DNA of 64,000 bases from Paraphysoderma sedebokerense (lineage: Eukaryota > Blastocladiomycota > Physodermatomycetes > Physodermatales > Physodermataceae), in NCBI GenBank assembly GCA_025602915.1, contig JAHLJZ010000024.1, positions 217,672 to 281,671 on the forward strand. The letters run 5' to 3'. Positions 60,104-64,000 of the stretch are shown piece after piece. Position 1 is the first letter of the stretch. Every line of letters starts with the position of its first letter. Under the pieces are notes generated by a model. That model was not told where the DNA came from. It saw nothing but the letters and a program-made list of their open reading frames with translations, and searched no databases. Made by a program: the position numbers and the translations under genes.

Positions 60104-63100
60104 ATGGTCACGCCAACGCTCCAGAACTCCACACTCCACAGTAACCTAGCATGTCACCGCCGTTCACTGGAGTATACCGTTCACAGGACGGTGAACCTCC
60201 TAGTTCCCATGGAAACCTCCGGAGCATTTACACAGCATTTACATACACAGCATTTACATACACAGCATTTATACAATCAATCACTGTACATCGAACCCAC
60301 AATGCTTACTCTGAAATGCACTGGGTGCGCTACGGTTACTGCAGATGAAACGGATTTTTGGAATGATAATAAGCTCTACAAACAATGCTGTCGTTGTCGA
60401 AATTACCCACCATTCGCGGGATACGTTCTTGAAAGCCTGAAAGAATTGGACGAAATCTTGAATCAAACGATAGTTGACGCTGTGTGTCAGCATACGGATA
60501 ATCCGGATATGGAGTCCGCTAGTTATTCCACGCCAGTTATCTTCTCCGCTTTAGTACGAGTTATAGATGACTCCAACGACCGCGACGTAGACGAGATAGC
60601 ACAGCGAGTTAAAATTTCCGTTATGTCTGCTGATGGATACACTTATAGGTATAGGTTGTCTATGGCTCTGTCACTACATGTATTCCTAACGGATACATTC
60701 TGCAGATTACAAAGAACCGATCCTTCACCAAAAATGGGCAAGAGATTCAAATTTTTCTGCTCACAGCGTAATTCAATAGGAAAGTATGCCGAGAACCCTA
60801 AGAGAACATGTCTACGAACAACACGATATCAATGTAATGGCTTGATAAACATTTTTGTGCCCAAAGATCGGTCCTATCAGTACATTGGGATGCAGTACGA
60901 ACATCATGAATTTCATCCTCGCGAGGTTAACCGGTCAGTATCAGAGAAGCTCAAACTGTTCATTAAAGACAATATTGATATGTCTGGCAAAGCTATATTC
61001 GACAAATTTCGGGAAGACATTGGAAATTACGATGATGATCATTCCGTAACTCAACAACAGGTAACTTTGTCTGTTACACTCCATTCAGCGATTGTTCTTT
61101 TAACACAGATACTCGAGGTCTATTATTGGTGGCATTTCTACCTGAAAGGGAAGTATGTACTGCACCCCGATCAACTAGAATCATGTATTATGTTATTGGA
61201 AGGGGCAAGCGACATTTCTATTATTTGTCATGAAGTAAACCCAGCCAATTACATCGCATTCGTAACCCCATTTTGGGAATTGCTGGACGTGGGCACAGTT
61301 GAAGAGACATATGTTGATGCGACCTGTATTATTGAGCATATCAACTTTCCAGTAAAATCTTCATGGTTCTCACCTATCCTCTACAGATAAAACTAATCGT
61401 CTTGGGTACGAATTCTACGCAGTAATGGGTGACTTCGATGGGAAAGCGTTGCCGTTATCGTATCTATTATTGGAGACCGGGAATTCCAAAGTTGACCACG
61501 GTAAAAGAGGAATTCCTTTAACTCACTGGTTTAAGCAACTCAAGCAACGAGGACTGTGTCCTAAATTCATGTTTAGCGATAAAGACACAGCCCAAATTAA
61601 GGCGTCAAAACTGGTATTATACATTATATGCCCAACTATATGTTTGAAGCTATATACTTACAATTTGCATAGGCATGGCCAGATACGAAGATTCAGTTAT
61701 GTCTCTGGCATCTGAAAAAAGCGATCGTGGACCGTCTAAAGAAGAGGGAGCATGGAGAAAAGATAGCGGAGAACACCCACAATAGAAATCTACTGTGCTC
61801 CAATAGCATTAGTCTGGAATGGACAAACAGCGGAGCGTCTGGGACATTTTGCAGTTTGTACATTGTTTTGAAAAACCTACAAGTTAACCCTCTGACGTTT
61901 GCACACTTTTAACTTACAGAAAAAGAGCTTCATACCGAAATCATTGAGATCGTGGAACGTCACTTTCACTATCACCCCAGCATTCCGATTCATAGGAATG
62001 GGTCCAACATTACCTTAACTTCAGAGCAAATCCGGGGATCCTGCTTGCAAGAATTGTATGCATTCTGCAGGCACCAGAACTTACCTCAAGTATTCCGCTA
62101 TTTTTGGATCAATTGGTATTGTCCTGACCGGTGGGAATGGTGGGCGTTATCGTCACTTTCTGAGAACATACCCCTCGCCCGAACTACAATGGTACTGGAA
62201 TCCCATTGGAAAGTGCTCAAACGGGATCACTTGTACAAATATGTCCAGCCGGTATGTCAAAATACATAATTATCATACTTGATTCCCACTAATATCATTT
62301 TAGCGACTTGATTTTCTAGCGTACATTGTGGTTACGCGATTCCTGCCTTCTCAAGTAACGAGACACAGACAACTCATTGAACAACGGATTTATTCATCAT
62401 GGAAGGAACAATTTGTCAAAGAGTTCAGGACTTTGGTTGCGAAACCCATTAACGGATCGTATCTTACAAATGTAGATCGCTGGACATGCTCGTGTCCGTC
62501 TTTCTTTCGACATCGGTACCATTTATGCAAGCATTTGGCTTCGCTAGCCCTCTTCCGCTTACACTCAGATAAGAATGACCAACCCTCTCCCAGCCAAGCA
62601 TCCAATTCTTCTCTTTGTTGCAATAATTACAGATCACATTTACCTCACGCCTCCCATATTAGTCGAAACCGATCGCCACCGTTCGTGCAAATAGCCAAAG
62701 TGAACGCTGCTTCATCTAAGCCCGCAATTTACAAACCTCCTCGGTCCCAACTTCCCAGTCCGTCTATCGTGCATGTCGACACAGACACTCCTGATATCCC
62801 TCGGCAATTGGAGCAGCATCTAGACAATTTCGATGACTACCAGCCCACCTTATTTGATGACAGGGTCGAACCCGAGTTGGGTGAGGATGAGGCAGCGAGT
62901 ATGATTCAAAGCATGGAAGAACGAGACTCGCAGTTAGCCTGCTTACAAGCACTCACCAATCATCTTATGTCTCAACGAGGCAATGAATCCTCACTGGGAA
63001 ATGAAAAACACGTCGATCGTGTCCTTGGTTGGAAGGGTTTAGGGGCACTGGTGACGAATATTTGGAAGGATATCAAAGTTATGCAGGGAAAGCGTGTTCA

Positions 63101-64000
63101 AGTGTCATTACAGGAAGCGCAAAAGTCAGTTGCACTATATCTGCATGGGAAGGATGAAACGACATCCAAAGAAGGAAGATGCAATCGTCCAAAAAATGAG
63201 CATTGCGCAGTGGATGGTGTAAGACTACCCGATACGATTCCTCGTTCCCCAATCCCAGCGGTCATTACCGAGGAACCCGATGCCCGTATAACAACAGTAA
63301 CCCATCCGCGATCGATCGATCAGACCGCAACATGCATGCCTTCAGCTCAACAAAAGAGAGCATTAAAGAAAGTCTTTAACAGAGATGATCGTTCGCCAAA
63401 AAGATCGAAACGGTGGGAAAATCAAAAGTTATCTGACTCAATGGCGTTGATAAATGCAGGTCGAGTCAACCTGCATAGACTGCAGCCACGGACATGGCTG
63501 AATGACGAAGTATACTTGTACATTAATGAATGCCACCTCCGATAGGGACGACTGACAAAGTATCTGCAATAACCGAAACAGATTATCGGTGCTACATGCC
63601 GAGTCTTCCAAAATCATTCTGAAAAAACCTGGTGCCCGAGTATTTTCTTATGCTTAGAACAAGCAGGGTATAGCAAAGTGAAAAATTGGACGGTGAGTAG
63701 GACAATTCGCGGCCCTGTTGCAACGACAAATGAAGTAACGGATTCAGTATGATAGGCAAAACAAAACATCGACATATTTCGAGATTTTAAATTAATAGTC
63801 ATACCTATTAATGTGAGGAATCTGCATTGGACTATTATGTTCCTACTTCCTCCAGCGAAACAATACGTTTTCTTGGATCCGATGCACCAAAACGGCGAGA
63901 ATGACTCTGCATCCGTTCATTTCGAGGCTCGTTCTGTGTTCGTCATGTCTCTTGCTTTCTTCAAATAACCACAGTTCAATAGATAATTTTTGAAAGGTGG
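60104..64000 (+). mobile_element. MULE-type DNA transposon gene: DDE transposase, SWIM finger and Ulp1-like protease (3' end outside window)
   Basis: ATG at 60104 or, more likely, 60302 (MLTLKCTGCATV). An N-terminal Cys-rich segment (CTGC...CCRC) suggests a zinc-binding domain. Splicing out 61326-61387 gives VDATYKTNRLGYEFYAVMGD (first catalytic Asp). FSDKDTAQIK holds the second Asp, IQLCLWHLKKAIVDRLKK the CxxWH motif, and RTTMVLESHWKVLKRDHL the Glu. RLDFLAYIVVTRFLPSQ follows an intron, then the SWIM finger WTCSCPSFFRHRYHLCKHL. After a basic linker, RLQPRTWLNDEVYLYI begins a C48 (Ulp1) protease, with NVRNLHWTIMFL (catalytic His) and VFLDP (Asp) near 63810-63880; the Cys would lie beyond 64000. 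A stop at 63543-63545 and frame changes near 63540-63620 mean the protease part is spliced or decayed. No terminal inverted repeat was identified. Confidence 0.8.
60224..60273. repeat. Short tandem repeat, 15-bp unit
   Basis: About three copies of ACACAGCATTTACAT just upstream of the likely transposase ATG. If translated from the 60104 start it would give a TQHLH repeat, which looks like an untranslated leader read by chance. Confidence 0.85.

Overview
The window looks like nuclear DNA of an early-diverging fungus that makes flagellated zoospores. Most genes are cut by many short GT-AG introns, the spliced products are ordinary fungal/opisthokont proteins (PTPA, gamma-SNAP, ORC1, POLE3, PIG-P, ASNSD1), and the mobile elements are of fungal kinds (chromoviral Ty3/gypsy, Crypton-like tyrosine recombinase, SWIM-type MULE). 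A CCDC40-like axonemal ruler protein on the minus strand argues for a motile flagellum. The species cannot be named from sequence alone.

Layout. 1-4053: 3' portion of a decayed Ty3/gypsy element, with the end of gag, a textbook -1 frameshift signal, pol with a chromodomain, and the 3' LTR. 4054-4932: 5'-truncated, frameshifted class A GPCR pseudogene directly against the LTR. 5569-6576: an intact paralogous class A GPCR. 6758-10710 (-): CCDC40-like coiled coil. 10949-13565 (-): secreted M64-family zinc peptidase. 13828-15290: PTPA. 15664-19006: ASNSD1. 19202-21035: gamma-SNAP. 21456-30363: a perfect 4,454-bp head-to-tail duplication carrying a 7TM-GAF hybrid histidine kinase. The upstream copy is cut in its receiver domain and the downstream copy is complete. 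31561-32031: U-box protein. 32969-36665: a diverged, complete paralogue of the 7TM histidine kinase. 37117-38753 (-): Crypton-like tyrosine recombinase. 38971-39042 (-): tRNA-Arg(TCG). 39241-43428 (-): unknown 1,395-residue intronless protein. 44194-45302: NnrU-domain membrane protein. Two divergent gene pairs follow, PIG-P(-)/POLE3(+) and ORC1(-)/RING-H2(+). 54321-59894 (-): a small family of secreted, probably GPI-anchored proteins with exchanged stalks and a partial duplicate. 60104-64000: MULE transposase with SWIM finger and Ulp1-like protease, running off the end.

Two themes stand out. The first is a cluster of seven-helix receptors of two unrelated kinds, rhodopsin-like GPCRs and seven-helix hybrid histidine kinases, within about 33 kb, with ongoing duplication and loss. 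The second is that mobile elements (LTR element, Crypton, MULE) lie at or near the edges of the fast-changing parts, while the housekeeping genes between them appear intact.

Intron positions were inferred by eye from GT/AG boundaries and conserved protein reading. Start codons were moved to the first plausible ATG where an open frame extended upstream of one.
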